Assembly: GCF_017901175.1 (NCBI RefSeq)
Contig: NZ_CP072793.1
Span: 124,001-188,000 of the forward strand
Reading direction: 5' to 3'
DNA length: 64,000 nucleotides
Origin: Thiothrix unzii
GTDB lineage: Bacteria; Pseudomonadota; Gammaproteobacteria; Thiotrichales; Thiotrichaceae
In this document: positions 1 through 7,325 of the stretch, in pieces
Layout: every line of letters starts with the position of its first letter
How positions within the stretch are numbered: position 1 is the first letter of the stretch
The notes under the pieces: model-generated
Databases searched by the model: none
The model's input: the letters and a program-made list of their open reading frames with translations, nothing else
What the model was told of the DNA's origin: nothing
Program-made: the position numbers and the translations under genes

Positions 1-2
1 TC

Positions 3-170
3 CCCGTGCTTGTCCGTCATACGGCTTATTGGCACGAAACCTTGGGAAATTTGACCGTCGCCACCAACGAAAATGCGGATTCCTTGGAAGATTGGTCTTC
101 CCCCGGCAAATTCTGGGGCAGCGTCGAAACAGGCATCCGTAAGCAAGTCGAAAAGCTGGGAAAATGCTAG
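3..170 (+). CDS. C-terminal fragment of an unknown protein
   Basis: An open frame runs in from the left edge and ends at a TAG at 168-170, giving about 55 residues ending in a basic, lysine-rich tail. It contains the stretch NENADSLEDW and a W-G-S segment near the end. The start lies outside the window, so family and function cannot be judged. The frame is the only one open across this stretch and its codon use matches the following genes. Confidence 0.5.
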   Translation, partial: PVLVRHTAYWHETLGNLTVATNENADSLEDWSSPGKFWGSVETGIRKQVEKLGKC

Positions 171-282
171 GATGCTTGTCTCGTATTAACGATGACGAGA
201 ATAGTGTTGGAGCTGAACTTTCCCCATCGCGTCTTCCTCTAACTTACACCATCACTATGACCCTAAGAACGAGGAACCCACC

Positions 283-813
283 ATGAAACTGCTAATCGCT
301 GCTTTGTTAACCGCTGCATCCCTCAGTATTTGTGCCGCCCCGTCAGTCATCGCGGGTGACAAGCCGGTGTCACCGACTAAGCCCATCGTGAAAAATCCGT
401 TGGCGGAGGCGGATCGTCAATTGAAAGCCGCTGAAGCAAAGTGGAAGAAAAAACGCCCGGAACATTACAGCTACACCCTGCAACGCTCTTGTTTCTGCGC
501 CCCGGATTACCGCAAGCCGATAGAAATCCGGGTGTTCCGTGGCAAGGTGCAGCAAGCCAGTTTGTTACCAGAAGGCACGCCACTTCCCGCCGAGCGCAAG
601 GCAGAAGCGTTGCCGGTTGAGGGTTTGTTTCGCATGATCCGCGAAGCGATTGTTAATAAATCGGCGAGCGTGACGGTGAAATACAACGCGACTTACGGCT
701 ATCCGACCAGCATCAGTATCGACCGTGACCGGATGATGGCGGATGAAGAAGTGTATCTTTCCGCCAGCAATTTCAAGATTGCCAGCGGTTTGAAACCTAA
801 ACAGCAAAAATAA
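283..813 (+). CDS. Secreted DUF6174-like protein
   Basis: A 176-residue protein with a clear Sec signal peptide at about residues 1-24. The mature part has a C-F-C pair at residues 70-72 after a H-Y-S-Y-T-L strand, followed by a run of beta strands (I-R-V-F-R-G-K-V) and a late I-S-I-D-R-D. This pattern resembles the DUF6174 family of small periplasmic or lipoprotein-like proteins, whose function is unknown. A purine-rich stretch just upstream supports the ATG at 283. It stands alone between the left-edge fragment and the MOSC gene. The family assignment is by eye and moderate; export is well supported. Confidence 0.65.
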   Translation: MKLLIAALLTAASLSICAAPSVIAGDKPVSPTKPIVKNPLAEADRQLKAAEAKWKKKRPEHYSYTLQRSCFCAPDYRKPIEIRVFRGKVQQASLLPEGTPLPAERKAEALPVEGLFRMIREAIVNKSASVTVKYNATYGYPTSISIDRDRMMADEEVYLSASNFKIASGLKPKQQK

Positions 814-875
814 GACAATACGTTTGCAAACCGGGCAATAAGCGCGAAAATGCTGATTTCATCTTGGGATTTGCC

Positions 876-1712
876 ATGTTTACCATTAGCAGCCTGCACA
901 TTTACCCGGTCAAATCGCTGCAAGGCATCGCTTTGAGTGACGCGGTTTTGACCATGCAAGGGTTGGCGTTTGATCGTCAGTGGATGTTGGTTGATGCCGC
1001 CGGAAAGTTTGTGACCCAGCGACAAATGCCTGCATTGGCGCGGATCAGCACGCGCTTAACCGCTGAGTGTTTGGTGTTGGAACACGCTGGATTGCCGCCG
1101 TTGTCGATTCCGTTAGTTCCGATGCCTGATAATCGTTGCGCGGTGACGGTGTGGCGCGATACCTGTATGGGTTGTGACGAGGGCGCGGCGGCTTCGCATT
1201 GGTTGACGCAAGCGGTAGGGCAGTGGCAGGGCGGCGACCTACGTTTGGTGCGCTTTGCCCCTGAAGGCGTGCGCCCGGTTGACCCCGCGTACATGGATGG
1301 CGATAGTGCGGATACCGCGTTTTCCGATGGCTACCCGTTTTTGATTGTATCCGAGGCTTCGCTGGCGGCGGTGAATGTGCAATTGCTTGCCAATGGCGCG
1401 GAGGCTGTGCCGATGGCGCGTTTTCGCCCTAATATCGTCCTTAGCGGGATGAGTGCGTTCGGGGAAAATGACTGCAAAACATTTACCGCCACTGATGCCA
1501 GCTACCGTTTCACGCTTCGCAAGCCTTGCCAACGCTGCAAAACCACTACTGTCGATCAGCGCACAGGGGTGATTGCCAACCCGAAAGAGCCGTTACGCAC
1601 GTTGACCGCGATGAACCCTTACCCGCATTTGAGCGGCGCGTATTTTGGGCAGAATGCCACGTTGACGCTAGGGCATGGGGTGGTGATTAAGGTCGGAGAT
1701 CAAGTGCAATGA
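876..1712 (+). CDS. MOSC domain protein (YcbX-like, without ferredoxin domain)
   Basis: The protein has the N-terminal MOSC beta-barrel signature (Y-P-V-K-S-L-Q-G near residue 10) and the C-terminal MOSC features R-F-R-P-N-I-V and C-Q-R-C followed by T-T-V-D. MOSC proteins bind or transfer sulfur in molybdenum-cofactor chemistry; E. coli YcbX, the nearest well-known relative, reduces N-hydroxylated bases. At about 278 residues it matches the MOSC part of YcbX but lacks the C-terminal 2Fe-2S domain, so electrons would need to come from another protein. I chose the ATG at 876 over the upstream TTG at 864. It overlaps the next gene by four bases, so the two are probably translated together. Confidence 0.8.
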   Translation: MFTISSLHIYPVKSLQGIALSDAVLTMQGLAFDRQWMLVDAAGKFVTQRQMPALARISTRLTAECLVLEHAGLPPLSIPLVPMPDNRCAVTVWRDTCMGCDEGAAASHWLTQAVGQWQGGDLRLVRFAPEGVRPVDPAYMDGDSADTAFSDGYPFLIVSEASLAAVNVQLLANGAEAVPMARFRPNIVLSGMSAFGENDCKTFTATDASYRFTLRKPCQRCKTTTVDQRTGVIANPKEPLRTLTAMNPYPHLSGAYFGQNATLTLGHGVVIKVGDQVQ

Positions 1713-2182
1713 CCCCAGCCATCAACCTCGCCAAAAAAGCCAAGATCGCCTTCAAGGTACACGAATACACCCACGACCCGGACAACGCCGCCTACGGTTT
1801 GGAAGCCGCCGAAAAACTAGGGCTTCCCCCCACGCAAGTCTTCAAAACGCTGGTGGTGAGTCTTGATGGCAAAGAACTCGCCGTCGGTATCGTGCCAGTC
1901 GCCGCGATGCTCAGCATGAAGCACCTTGCCAAAGCCGCCCACGCCAAAAAAGCTGACATGGCAGACAAAGCATTGGTTGCCCGCACTACGGGTTACGTAC
2001 TCGGCGGGGTCAGCCCGTTGGGGCAAAAGAAGCTGCTGAAAACCTTCATCGACGAGTCTGCGCTGCAATTTCCGACGATTTACGTGAGTGCTGGGCGGCG
2101 CGGGCTGGAAATCGAACTTGCCCCGCAAGACTTGCAAAGCCTGACCCGTGCGGTGTTCACACCCTTGATGCAAACCGAGTAA
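1709..2182 (+). CDS. ybaK: Cys-tRNA(Pro) deacylase YbaK
   Basis: A 157-residue protein that aligns end to end with the YbaK/EbsC family: N-terminal H-E-Y-x-H-D-P, central K-T-L-V-V and the diagnostic Y-V-L-G-G-V-S-P-L-G-Q-K-K segment. The enzyme hydrolyses Cys-tRNA(Pro) made by misacylating prolyl-tRNA synthetase, acting in trans in the cytoplasm. The conserved lysine in the K-T-L segment is present. The ATG overlaps the stop of the MOSC gene (ATGA). Length is normal and nothing is missing. The family call is secure; co-transcription with the MOSC gene is inferred from the overlap. Confidence 0.9.
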   Translation: MTPAINLAKKAKIAFKVHEYTHDPDNAAYGLEAAEKLGLPPTQVFKTLVVSLDGKELAVGIVPVAAMLSMKHLAKAAHAKKADMADKALVARTTGYVLGGVSPLGQKKLLKTFIDESALQFPTIYVSAGRRGLEIELAPQDLQSLTRAVFTPLMQTE

Positions 2183-2198
2183 CGTTTTTGTGGGGTAA

Positions 2199-2882
2199 AT
2201 GATGGCAACAAAACTCGTCCTCCTCCCCGGTCTTGATGGCACTGGCTTGCTGTTCCAGCCGTTACTGGAAGCATTGGGGGCAGCATTTCCGGTTCAGGTC
2301 ATTTGTTACCCGCCCGATCAATGCCTGTCGGTGGAAGCGCTGGCGGCACAAGTTCGCTCACAAGTGGCGTTCGACACCGACACGGTATTACTGGCGGAAT
2401 CGTTTTCCGGCTTGATCGCGGTGGAATTATTGCGGCAGGGAATCCCGTTACGTAGCGTTATTTTTTGCGCGTCGTTTGCCAGCGCACCGCATCCGTGGCT
2501 GTTGAAACTGGCGATGCATTTGCCGTTGGAGCGTTGGTGGCGGTTGCCATTACCTGAGTCATTGCTGCGATTGTTGGGTATTGATGCACGCTTACAAGCC
2601 TTGCTGAAACCTGCGCGGGAGCAAGTGCTGCCCGGCGTGGCGGCGTACCGTTTGCGGCTGATTGCAGCAGCACGCCCGTTTGCTTTGGCGCAACGCTGGG
2701 AAATCCCCTGTCATTATTTGCGGGCAGTCAATGATCGGGCAGTGCCGGAGCGGTGTGCAGATGAGTTACGGCGGTACTTTGCCCATGTGGAAATCACCCG
2801 CATTGCGCAGTCTGGGCATTTTTTGCTGCAAACCCAACCTGCGGCGTGTGCGGCGGTGTTAAAACGGTTGGTTCTCCACTAA
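2199..2882 (+). CDS. Alpha/beta-hydrolase
   Basis: A 227-residue single-domain hydrolase. It begins with the oxyanion-side motif L-P-G-L-D-G-T-G (residues 9-16), has a nucleophile elbow E-S-F-S-G with Ser68, an acid position in N-D-R-A-V-P and a late S-G-H-F catalytic histidine. The elbow is a slight variant of G-x-S-x-G. These features fit a small carboxylesterase or lipase-like enzyme; the substrate is not evident. No signal peptide is seen, so it should be cytoplasmic. It follows ybaK by 16 bp and may be the last gene of the MOSC-ybaK unit. Confidence 0.75.
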   Translation: MMATKLVLLPGLDGTGLLFQPLLEALGAAFPVQVICYPPDQCLSVEALAAQVRSQVAFDTDTVLLAESFSGLIAVELLRQGIPLRSVIFCASFASAPHPWLLKLAMHLPLERWWRLPLPESLLRLLGIDARLQALLKPAREQVLPGVAAYRLRLIAAARPFALAQRWEIPCHYLRAVNDRAVPERCADELRRYFAHVEITRIAQSGHFLLQTQPAACAAVLKRLVLH

Positions 2883-2968
2883 AAATCCGCGTTATTTCCT
2901 GAACTGCTGCAAAATCGCTGCACGCCTGTTGTCGATAATCCTCGCTATCTGAACCACTGACGAGGCGC

Positions 2969-3472
2969 ATGGCAGCGATGGATTTTTCAGCCGAAAACGG
3001 TTGGCGCGAATGCTTAATGCGCTGGCTGGTGCAAATACTGCATGACTTGTATCGTTGCGCTAACTATCGCCATGCAACAGCTTGGGATGTAACACTTGAA
3101 GATTTGCAACAGCTACCGGCGGCAAGCACAGGGCGGGCATTGGCGGTGTTTTTACAGCAGCACGGTTTCGCGCTAATGCCCAAGTTTGAAAGCCATGATT
3201 TGTTTCATGTGTTACTCGGCTATGGCGTGACGGTGGTTGATGAGGTGCGGATGCAATGTTGTCTGGCAGGCAGCGGGCGACGTACTGCACCGACATTGGT
3301 GGTGATTGCGGTTGGTTTGGTGTTTTACCCGGAATACAGCAGAGATTTTTGGCGGCATTATCAGCGTGGAAAAAGCATGGTGAATTTTGCAGGCTGGGAT
3401 TTTAAAGTGATGTTACTTGAGCCGATGGCGGCTTTGCTGGCTCGAATACATAATAACGGCTCTCAACAATGA
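2969..3472 (+). CDS. Coq4-like protein
   Basis: A 167-residue protein carrying the exact Coq4 signature H-D-x-x-H-x11-E (His76, Asp77, His80, Glu92), which binds a divalent metal in the ubiquinone-biosynthesis scaffold protein Coq4. Recent work assigns eukaryotic Coq4 a C1 decarboxylation-hydroxylation role on the quinone head group. The flanks, with a long amphipathic N-terminal helix and a C-terminal F-Y-P-E-Y-S / N-F-A-G-W-D region, also fit the family. No ubi genes are visible nearby, so a role in quinone synthesis is inference; many proteobacterial Coq4-like proteins are uncharacterised. The ATG at 2969 is the first in frame. Confidence 0.65.
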   Translation: MAAMDFSAENGWRECLMRWLVQILHDLYRCANYRHATAWDVTLEDLQQLPAASTGRALAVFLQQHGFALMPKFESHDLFHVLLGYGVTVVDEVRMQCCLAGSGRRTAPTLVVIAVGLVFYPEYSRDFWRHYQRGKSMVNFAGWDFKVMLLEPMAALLARIHNNGSQQ

Positions 3473-3485
3473 CGGAGGAATCACC

Positions 3486-3665
3486 ATGAAACGCCACGGA
3501 AAACACTTATTGCTCTGGCTATGCCTGTTGGGACTGAATGCCTGTGCCACGGCACACCCCGATTGCGAAAAGGCGGATGCGTTTGGGCATTGCCAAAAAT
3601 GGAAGGGAGTTGAGCCGAGTTGCCCTAAACCGGATTTTCTGGGTTTTTGCCCGCCGAGTCGGTAA
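3486..3665 (+). CDS. Small cysteine-rich lipoprotein
   Basis: A 59-residue protein starting at 3486 behind a good ribosome site (GGAGGAA-like at 3475-3480). A lysine/arginine N-terminus and leucine-rich core end in the lipobox L-N-A-C, so the mature protein would be only about 39 residues anchored by its lipid. That part carries four more cysteines in two similar motifs (C-E-K-A-D-A-F-G-H-C and C-P-K-P-D-F-L-G-F-C), an internal C-x8-C duplication. No function can be named. An in-frame upstream start exists at 3417 but would add a non-signal leader inside the preceding gene. Confidence 0.6.
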   Translation: MKRHGKHLLLWLCLLGLNACATAHPDCEKADAFGHCQKWKGVEPSCPKPDFLGFCPPSR

Positions 3666-3687
3666 GTGTTGAATTAAAGGAGTTACT

Positions 3688-4059
3688 ATGCGTTTGAATT
3701 TGCCGATGCTATTTGCCGCTATCGCTTTGTTTGTCATTGAGGTGATTATCGCCACCAAGCTTAACGATTACACCTTCATTCGCGCCTATTTCGGCGATTT
3801 TCTGGTGGTCATTTTGGTGTATTGCGCGGTGAAAGCCTTCTGGGATGTGGAACCGAAACGGCTGGCTATCGGTGTATTTGCCTTCTCCCTGACGGTGGAG
3901 TTGGCGCAATTGTTCCGTGTGGCGGATGTACTGCAATTGACTGGCTGGGCGCGGGTGGTGGTGGGGACGAGTTTCAGTTTCCATGATGTGTGGATGTATG
4001 CGGCGGGGTGTTTCGTGGTGTGGTGGGTGGATATTCGCCTGAGCGGGAAGATATGCTGA
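3688..4059 (+). CDS. DUF2809 membrane protein
   Basis: A 123-residue protein with four predicted membrane helices and the DUF2809 features: N-D-Y-T-F-I-R-A-Y-x-G-D-F after helix 1, a glutamate in T-V-E-L-A-Q at helix 3, and G-T-S-F-S-F-H-D before helix 4. DUF2809 proteins are small bacterial inner-membrane proteins of unknown function. A strong GGAG site lies at 3679-3682. The gene overlaps the following NlpC/P60-like gene by seven bases, so they are likely translated together. The family assignment is good; the role is open. Confidence 0.75.
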   Translation: MRLNLPMLFAAIALFVIEVIIATKLNDYTFIRAYFGDFLVVILVYCAVKAFWDVEPKRLAIGVFAFSLTVELAQLFRVADVLQLTGWARVVVGTSFSFHDVWMYAAGCFVVWWVDIRLSGKIC

Positions 4060-4502
4060 ATAGTATGGTACAGCCTACCGACGTAATGTTTATTATCCCC
4101 CCACATTTTCTGAGCGTCCGTTACAACGGCGCACATTACCCCGGCTCGCCGAATACCAACGGTTTGCAAGGCGGGGCAAATTGCCAACAGTTTGCCTACG
4201 AATTGTTACGACATTTTGGCTATCAAATCCCAGACTTGCGTTCCCGCGAATTGTGGGAAGACACTACGCATACTTGCCATGTTGCGGAATTGGTGTGGGG
4301 TGATTTGTTGTTGTGGAACAAAACTTCCGACGCTTACGGTGCGCATGTGGGGGTGTATATCGGAGCGGGACAGGCTATTCACCTTGCTAAAGACAACGGC
4401 TATCCGGTGATTGATCGGCTGGAAAATTTTTTGCAACATCCTGCGTATCGGGTGTTTATCGGTGCAAAACGTATACGAAGTGAAAAAGATCATTATGATT
4501 AA
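4053..4502 (+). CDS. NlpC/P60-like amidase
   Basis: About 149 residues from the ATG at 4053. It has the papain-like layout: catalytic cysteine in G-A-N-C-Q-Q-F-A-Y-E-L-L, then H-V-A-E-L-x-x-G-D-L-L-L-W, and a histidine in Y-G-A-H-V-G-V-Y-I-G. NlpC/P60 enzymes usually cut peptidoglycan stem peptides, but no signal peptide is seen, so a cytoplasmic substrate or another export route is possible. It overlaps the DUF2809 gene upstream and the YdcF-type gene downstream, forming a tight three-gene unit. A deleted second copy lies at 5712. The longer frame from 3990 begins inside the DUF2809 gene and is less likely. Confidence 0.7.
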   Translation: MLNSMVQPTDVMFIIPPHFLSVRYNGAHYPGSPNTNGLQGGANCQQFAYELLRHFGYQIPDLRSRELWEDTTHTCHVAELVWGDLLLWNKTSDAYGAHVGVYIGAGQAIHLAKDNGYPVIDRLENFLQHPAYRVFIGAKRIRSEKDHYD

Positions 4503-5415
4503 AAAATCATTGCTTATTTTTGCATTGCTGTATTTCTTCGGCATTGCCGCCATCTGGCTTGACGGTGCAACTACTGGCTATGAAAAGTCGGAATACGCCG
4601 TGGTGCTGGGCAATCAGGTTTACCCTTCCGGCGAACCGTCCGAACGCCTGAAAGCACGGCTGGAACGCGCCGCCGAATTGTTCCGCGACGGCACGGTGCA
4701 ACAGATCATCGTCAGCGGTGGTTTGGGTAAGGAGGGTCACGACGAAGCATCCGTGATGAAGCAATATCTGGAGGCGCAAGGCATCCCACCAACATCAATT
4801 ATTCTGCACTCTTTCGGCAACAACACGGAACTCACTGCATCGTATGCGGCTGAAATATTACAAAATAACATGAACAAATCTATCATTGCTGTTTCCCAGT
4901 TGTATCACTTGTCCCGTACCAAAATGGCATTCGCGCACGCTGGGTTTAAAGACGTTGGTGTTGCATACCCCCATTATTTCGAGTGGCGGGATGTGTATGC
5001 ATCGCTACGTGAAGTCCCCGCATGGTTAAAATATCGGTGGCAAGTATACACCGAACCTGAATGTGAAGATTTTTTGGCAAAAATGGACTGGAAAATAGCA
5101 GGATTAGTGTACCAATCCTGTCATCGGGAAGTGAACTCACAAACACGCAAAGCCATAGCAACCTATCGCGTTGAAGGTAAGTATGCGACGGTGGTAGAGC
5201 AACTTTTTCGTGAGCGGACGGGAATGCCTGCCATGAAATTTGCCTGCTGCGGCTGGGAGGTGCAAGGAGCATCGTCCTTTGGTACAGAAATTCCCGGTAC
5301 AGTGTATGGTGTATTTATGATGTCAGACGAAACGGGCATCAATGAACGGGGAATGTGGGACAAAATCCCGTCATTCACCGTGAAGCTACTTAACGTGTAT
5401 TGGGCAGATATTTGA
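4495..5415 (+). CDS. YdcF (DUF218) protein with an extra C-terminal domain
   Basis: About 306 residues from the ATG at 4495, which overlaps the NlpC/P60 gene by eight bases. A single N-terminal membrane helix is followed by a complete DUF218/YdcF domain (V-V-L-G-N-Q-V-Y, I-V-S-G-G, N-N-T-x-x, S-Q-L-Y-H-L-S-R). After about residue 180 comes a 120-residue extension not found in ordinary YdcF proteins, with paired cysteines (C-E-D-F, Y-Q-S-C-H, F-A-C-C-G-W). It resembles the DUF4952 family by eye, with low certainty. YdcF proteins bind S-adenosylmethionine in E. coli, and relatives such as ElyC affect envelope synthesis. The fusion is the unusual feature. Confidence 0.7.
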   Translation: MIKKSLLIFALLYFFGIAAIWLDGATTGYEKSEYAVVLGNQVYPSGEPSERLKARLERAAELFRDGTVQQIIVSGGLGKEGHDEASVMKQYLEAQGIPPTSIILHSFGNNTELTASYAAEILQNNMNKSIIAVSQLYHLSRTKMAFAHAGFKDVGVAYPHYFEWRDVYASLREVPAWLKYRWQVYTEPECEDFLAKMDWKIAGLVYQSCHREVNSQTRKAIATYRVEGKYATVVEQLFRERTGMPAMKFACCGWEVQGASSFGTEIPGTVYGVFMMSDETGINERGMWDKIPSFTVKLLNVYWADI

Positions 5416-5430
5416 GTGGAGCATAATGTG

Positions 5431-5715
5431 ATGAAAATGCAGCAAACACGCCCACAATTGAACTTACTGGTATTGCGCTGCCGTGATATTGAACTGACCC
5501 GCTTGTTTTACGAGGGGCTGAACCTCCACTTTATCTCAGAACAGCACGGTAACGGCTCAAGGCACTATACTGCTGTGATGGACAACGGGTTGGTTTTGGA
5601 ACTATACCCCGCCAAGGGTGAGCCGGATAACACCCGTCTGGGATTTCATTTCGGTGGGAAAAGCCAGCGTGTCTTGCAAGATCCTGACGGGCGATACGTG
5701 GAGGTATGGCAATGA
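5431..5715 (+). CDS. VOC-superfamily protein, apparently internally shortened
   Basis: A 94-residue glyoxalase/bleomycin-resistance type protein with the N-terminal strand L-N-L-L-V-L-R-C, the F-Y-E-G-L turn and the C-terminal D-P-D-G-R-Y-V-E-V. The usual helix and strand between R-L-G-F-H-F and the D-P-D-G turn (about 25 residues in normal relatives) are missing, so the second beta-alpha-beta unit is incomplete. It may be a decayed gene or rely on dimer swapping. It lies between the two NlpC/YdcF modules and overlaps the start of the 5712 fragment. The start at 5431 is favoured over GTG at 5416 by spacing from GGAG at 5418. Confidence 0.55.
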   Translation: MKMQQTRPQLNLLVLRCRDIELTRLFYEGLNLHFISEQHGNGSRHYTAVMDNGLVLELYPAKGEPDNTRLGFHFGGKSQRVLQDPDGRYVEVWQ

Positions 5716-5867
5716 AAACGAACGCTTCAACATTGACCATCCCGCCGTATTTCCTGACCACTCGTTACAACCGCCACAACGGTTTCAGCCTCCCTGATTT
5801 ACGTTTCCGCGAATTGTGGGAAGACACTGCCTACACTTGCCACGTCAGCGGTTACGAACAACCATGA
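5712..5867 (+). pseudogene. Internally deleted copy of the NlpC/P60-like gene
   Basis: This 51-codon frame matches both ends of the 4053 gene: P-P-Y-F-L-T-T-R-Y-N at its start and the almost identical L-P-D-L-R-F-R-E-L-W-E-D-T followed by T-C-H-V. The segment holding the catalytic cysteine, and everything after the T-C-H-V region, has been lost. It overlaps the preceding VOC gene by four bases and the next YdcF start by four bases, so it may persist only as a translational coupler. A functional protein is unlikely. Confidence 0.75.
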
Positions 5868-6427
5868 AATGGCTTACCCTGCTTATTGCGCTTTGGCTCA
5901 TCACCGTCAGCAGCACTATCTGGCACTACGGCACACAAGATAACGCCGCGCCCGCCGCTTGCATCATCGTGTTGGGTGCAGCGGTGCAAGGCAATGAGCC
6001 TACGCCCGTTTTTGCCGAACGTATCCGTTATGCAGTCAGTCTTTATCAGCGCGGGTTGGCGGCAAAGCTCATCTTCACGGGTGGCAGAGGTGAGGGCAAT
6101 GCACATTCAGAAAGCAGCGTTGCCAGCCATTTTGCCGCGCAGCTTGGTGTACCGAGCGACGTGATTTACCGCGAAGAAAATTCCCACACCACGCAGCAAA
6201 ATATGGTGGAAGCCGCCGCGATCATGCGCCAATACGGGCTGGATTCAGCGATTGTGGTAAGTGATCCGCTGCACCTGAAACGCGCCATGTGGATGGCAAA
6301 TGACGTAGGCATTGCGGCGGTATCCTCGCCAACACCGACCAGTATGTACCGCTCGTTAGCGACGCAGTTACCGTTTTTGGCGCGGGAGGTGTATTTCATT
6401 CATCATTACGCAGTGACGGGGCTGTGA
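5864..6427 (+). CDS. YdcF (DUF218) family protein
   Basis: A 187-residue protein from the ATG at 5864: an N-terminal membrane helix (about residues 1-20) followed by a complete DUF218 domain with I-I-V-L-G-A-A-V, L-I-F-T-G-G-R-G-E-G, E-E-N-S-H-T-T-Q-Q-N and V-S-D-P-L-H-L-K-R. This is the SanA/ElyC/YdcF group, anchored in the inner membrane and linked in E. coli to envelope barrier and peptidoglycan precursor metabolism. It is a paralogue of the 4495 gene without its C-terminal extension and, like it, follows an NlpC/P60-type frame, here broken. The longer frame from 5816 starts inside that fragment. Confidence 0.8.
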   Translation: MKWLTLLIALWLITVSSTIWHYGTQDNAAPAACIIVLGAAVQGNEPTPVFAERIRYAVSLYQRGLAAKLIFTGGRGEGNAHSESSVASHFAAQLGVPSDVIYREENSHTTQQNMVEAAAIMRQYGLDSAIVVSDPLHLKRAMWMANDVGIAAVSSPTPTSMYRSLATQLPFLAREVYFIHHYAVTGL

Positions 6428-6557
6428 TGTATAAATGCTAGGAATCGCCAGTGTACGAGATGGGTGCTAAAACGGGAGAAAACGAAGGTTTACGCTGTGG
6501 AATCCTGCCCAAACTTGCGCAATAATCATCACATAATCAGCATAACAGGAACGCACC

Positions 6558-7304
6558 ATGCCCGTACTTGGCGGACTCATCATCCTTATCCAAATAGCCT
6601 TTGCTATTCACGCTATCCGCACCGGACGCGAAACTTTCTGGATTTACATTATCGCATTTTTGCCCGGTATTGGTTGTGCGGTGTATTTTTTCACGCAAAT
6701 CTTGCCGGAAATGCAAAACAACCGCGCGGTACGTTCCGCTGGTAACACCATCCTCAAAGCCATCGACCCGGAACGTGAATTGCGCCGTCGTAAGGAGGAA
6801 CTGGAGATTGCCGATACCGTTCAGAATCGGGTAAAGCTTGCTGATGAATGCATCGAATCCGGTTTTCCTACCGAAGCGATTGCATTGTTACAACGTTGCT
6901 TAAACAATGGACATGATGACCCTGATATTTTGCTGAAACTGGCGCAAGCTCAATTCGTTGCAGCGCAGTTTCAGGAGACTGTTGATACTTTGGACTCGTT
7001 GATTCGAGCCAATCCTAACTTTCGCTCACCTGACGGGCATTTGTTATACGCCCGCAGTTTGGAAGCATTGGGGAAAATTCCGCAAGCACTGGAAGAATAT
7101 CAAGCCCTTGCCGTCAGTTATCCCGGTGAAGAAGCCCGTTGGCATTATGCTCACCTGCTGCACCAGCAAGGGCAAACCGGACGGGCGCGGCAAGTGTTGG
7201 AGGAAATGCAGTTACGCGCCCGCCGTTCTCCCAAGTATTATCGCCGCAAAGAGCTGGAATGGCTCAAACAGGCGGAGCAATTGCTGAAAACCTTACAGGA
7301 GTGA
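6558..7304 (+). CDS. Membrane-anchored tetratricopeptide-repeat protein
   Basis: A 248-residue protein. Two hydrophobic helices (about 5-22 and 28-48) form an N-terminal membrane hairpin; a charged linker (E-R-E-L-R-R-R-K-E-E-L) leads to at least three TPR-like helical pairs (A-D-E-C-I-E-S-G-F-P-T-E-A-I-A-L-L, then L-A-Q-A-Q-F-V-A-A-Q-F-Q-E, then L-L-Y-A-R-S-L-E-A-L-G-K-I). TPR domains bind protein partners, so this is probably a cytoplasm-facing scaffold at the inner membrane. The partner is unknown. A weak AGGAACG site precedes the ATG. Confidence 0.7.
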   Translation: MPVLGGLIILIQIAFAIHAIRTGRETFWIYIIAFLPGIGCAVYFFTQILPEMQNNRAVRSAGNTILKAIDPERELRRRKEELEIADTVQNRVKLADECIESGFPTEAIALLQRCLNNGHDDPDILLKLAQAQFVAAQFQETVDTLDSLIRANPNFRSPDGHLLYARSLEALGKIPQALEEYQALAVSYPGEEARWHYAHLLHQQGQTGRARQVLEEMQLRARRSPKYYRRKELEWLKQAEQLLKTLQE

Positions 7305-7325
7305 GATTATCAATGGATAAATATC

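Noticed and set aside
5416-5430. GTG start for the VOC gene
   Set aside because: The ATG at 5431 has better distance from GGAG and aligns with the family start.
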